From JAKJGV01 sp964617565 (lineage in GTDB: Bacteria > Verrucomicrobiota > Kiritimatiellia > CAIQIC01 > JAGNIJ01), in contig CAZTYH010000068.1 in the NCBI GenBank assembly GCA_964617565.1, positions 1 to 17,147 on the forward strand: a stretch of DNA of 17,147 nucleotides. The letters run 5' to 3'. Positions 16,726-17,147 of the stretch are shown piece by piece. A program made the translations under genes and the position numbers. Positions within the stretch are counted from its first letter, which is position 1. Each line of letters begins with the position of its first letter. Under the pieces are notes generated by a model that was not told where the DNA came from, ran no database searches, and saw nothing but the letters and a program-made list of their open reading frames with translations.

Positions 16726-17147
16726 ATGAACATACTATTTTCAGCCATAATCCCCACGTGTGATCGTCCGGGTTATTTACCGGAGACGATTCGATCGGTA
16801 TTGGCGCAGACGTATCCTCCTGAAGAGATATTGATCATGGATAACGGCCGCGTTCCAGCGGACCCGAAAGCACTTCCGCAGAATTCCATCATCCGGATTG
16901 TGCGTACCATGCCCCGGGTCGGCGTGTCCCAGGCCAGAAACATGGGTGTTCTTTTCGCGAAGGGCACCCACCTGGCCTTTCTTGACGATGACGACAGTTG
17001 GGAGCCCGGCTACCTGCAGGCCGTTGCGGAAACGATTGAGAGAACGGGGGCAACGGTCGTGTTGGCGCCGCTCCGGGTTTTGGGGAATGGAAAGCCGCTG
17101 AAGGGGAAACAGGTGGATTTCTCCGACGCAGAGGACTTGATCCGCAA
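16726..17147 (+). CDS. Family 2 glycosyltransferase (3' partial)
   Basis: The frame stays open from ATG 16726 to the window edge (140 codons). An in-frame TAA at 16705 leaves this as the only ATG start. The N-terminus 'FSAIIPTCDRPGYLPETIRS' followed by 'VLAQTYPPEEILIMDNG' is the classical GT-A nucleotide-sugar fold of family 2 enzymes. 'VGVSQARNMGVLFAKGTHLA' and 'FLDDDDSWEPGYL' follow, with the metal-binding aspartates at D87-D90. It would transfer a sugar from a nucleotide donor to the growing lipid-linked glycan on the cytoplasmic side. No clear Shine-Dalgarno sequence is visible. It follows the last sulfotransferase after 48 nt and shows that the cluster continues to the right. Confidence 0.93.
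   Translation, partial: MNILFSAIIPTCDRPGYLPETIRSVLAQTYPPEEILIMDNGRVPADPKALPQNSIIRIVRTMPRVGVSQARNMGVLFAKGTHLAFLDDDDSWEPGYLQAVAETIERTGATVVLAPLRVLGNGKPLKGKQVDFSDAEDLIR

Noticed and set aside
1..17147. CRISPR arrays, tRNA or rRNA genes, insertion sequences, phage genes
   Set aside because: Reading through both strands showed no regularly spaced direct repeats, no cloverleaf-like tRNA, no rRNA-like stretch and no transposase or phage protein. The repeats found are protein-domain repeats or the sulfotransferase duplication.
1..17147. Functional link between the giant peptidase and the polysaccharide cluster
   Set aside because: They share strand only. prfC and two intergenic spaces of more than 120 nt separate them, and nothing in the domains ties the peptidase to glycan assembly.

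Overview
The window is a piece of a draft bacterial scaffold: it holds two runs of exactly 100 N (6849-6948 and 10579-10678). All recognisable genes lie on the + strand. The style of the first protein points to the PVC superphylum, most likely Kiritimatiellota or a related Verrucomicrobia-like lineage. It has BACON-like repeats, a calcium-binding TSP3-like stretch and a C-terminal module with the signature 'LFHLRGTTNL...TVDGP...FEFSATNRVEYFKI'. This placement is an inference from protein style; no rRNA or other taxonomic marker is present.

Region 1 (1-7176) is the 3' part of a very large, presumably secreted, modular protein that is already open at the left edge. Five BACON-like beta repeats are followed by a PD40/TolB-type propeller and three more BACON-like repeats. 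Then come an InlB-B-like repeat, a carboxypeptidase-regulatory-like domain and a zinc-metallopeptidase domain with HELGHYVFGLKDEY, which matches the CLCA/M87-type pattern HExxHxxxGxxDEY. An FN3 domain, TSP3-like calcium loops and the C-terminal module complete it.

Region 2 (7303-8916) is a housekeeping gene, peptide chain release factor 3 (prfC), with a TTG start. It separates the secreted protein from the next cluster.

Region 3 (9041 to the right edge) is a tightly packed co-directional surface-polysaccharide cluster. In order it holds a Wzz-like polysaccharide co-polymerase, a Wzx-type flippase (interrupted by the second gap), an MBOAT O-acyltransferase and an SGNH-hydrolase-like membrane protein. 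These are followed by two tandem paralogous PAPS-dependent sulfotransferases, a third sulfotransferase of a different family, and the start of a family 2 glycosyltransferase that runs off the window. Several neighbours overlap by 4-32 nt, so they are probably translationally coupled.

Taken together, region 3 predicts a lipid-linked glycan that is elongated, flipped and length-controlled by a Wzx/Wzz-type system and decorated with both acyl (probably acetyl) and sulfate groups. A bacterial sulfated-glycan biosynthesis locus with three sulfotransferases in a row is the most interesting content here. The polymerase (Wzy), the outer-membrane exporter, most glycosyltransferases and the PAPS-forming enzymes are not in the window.
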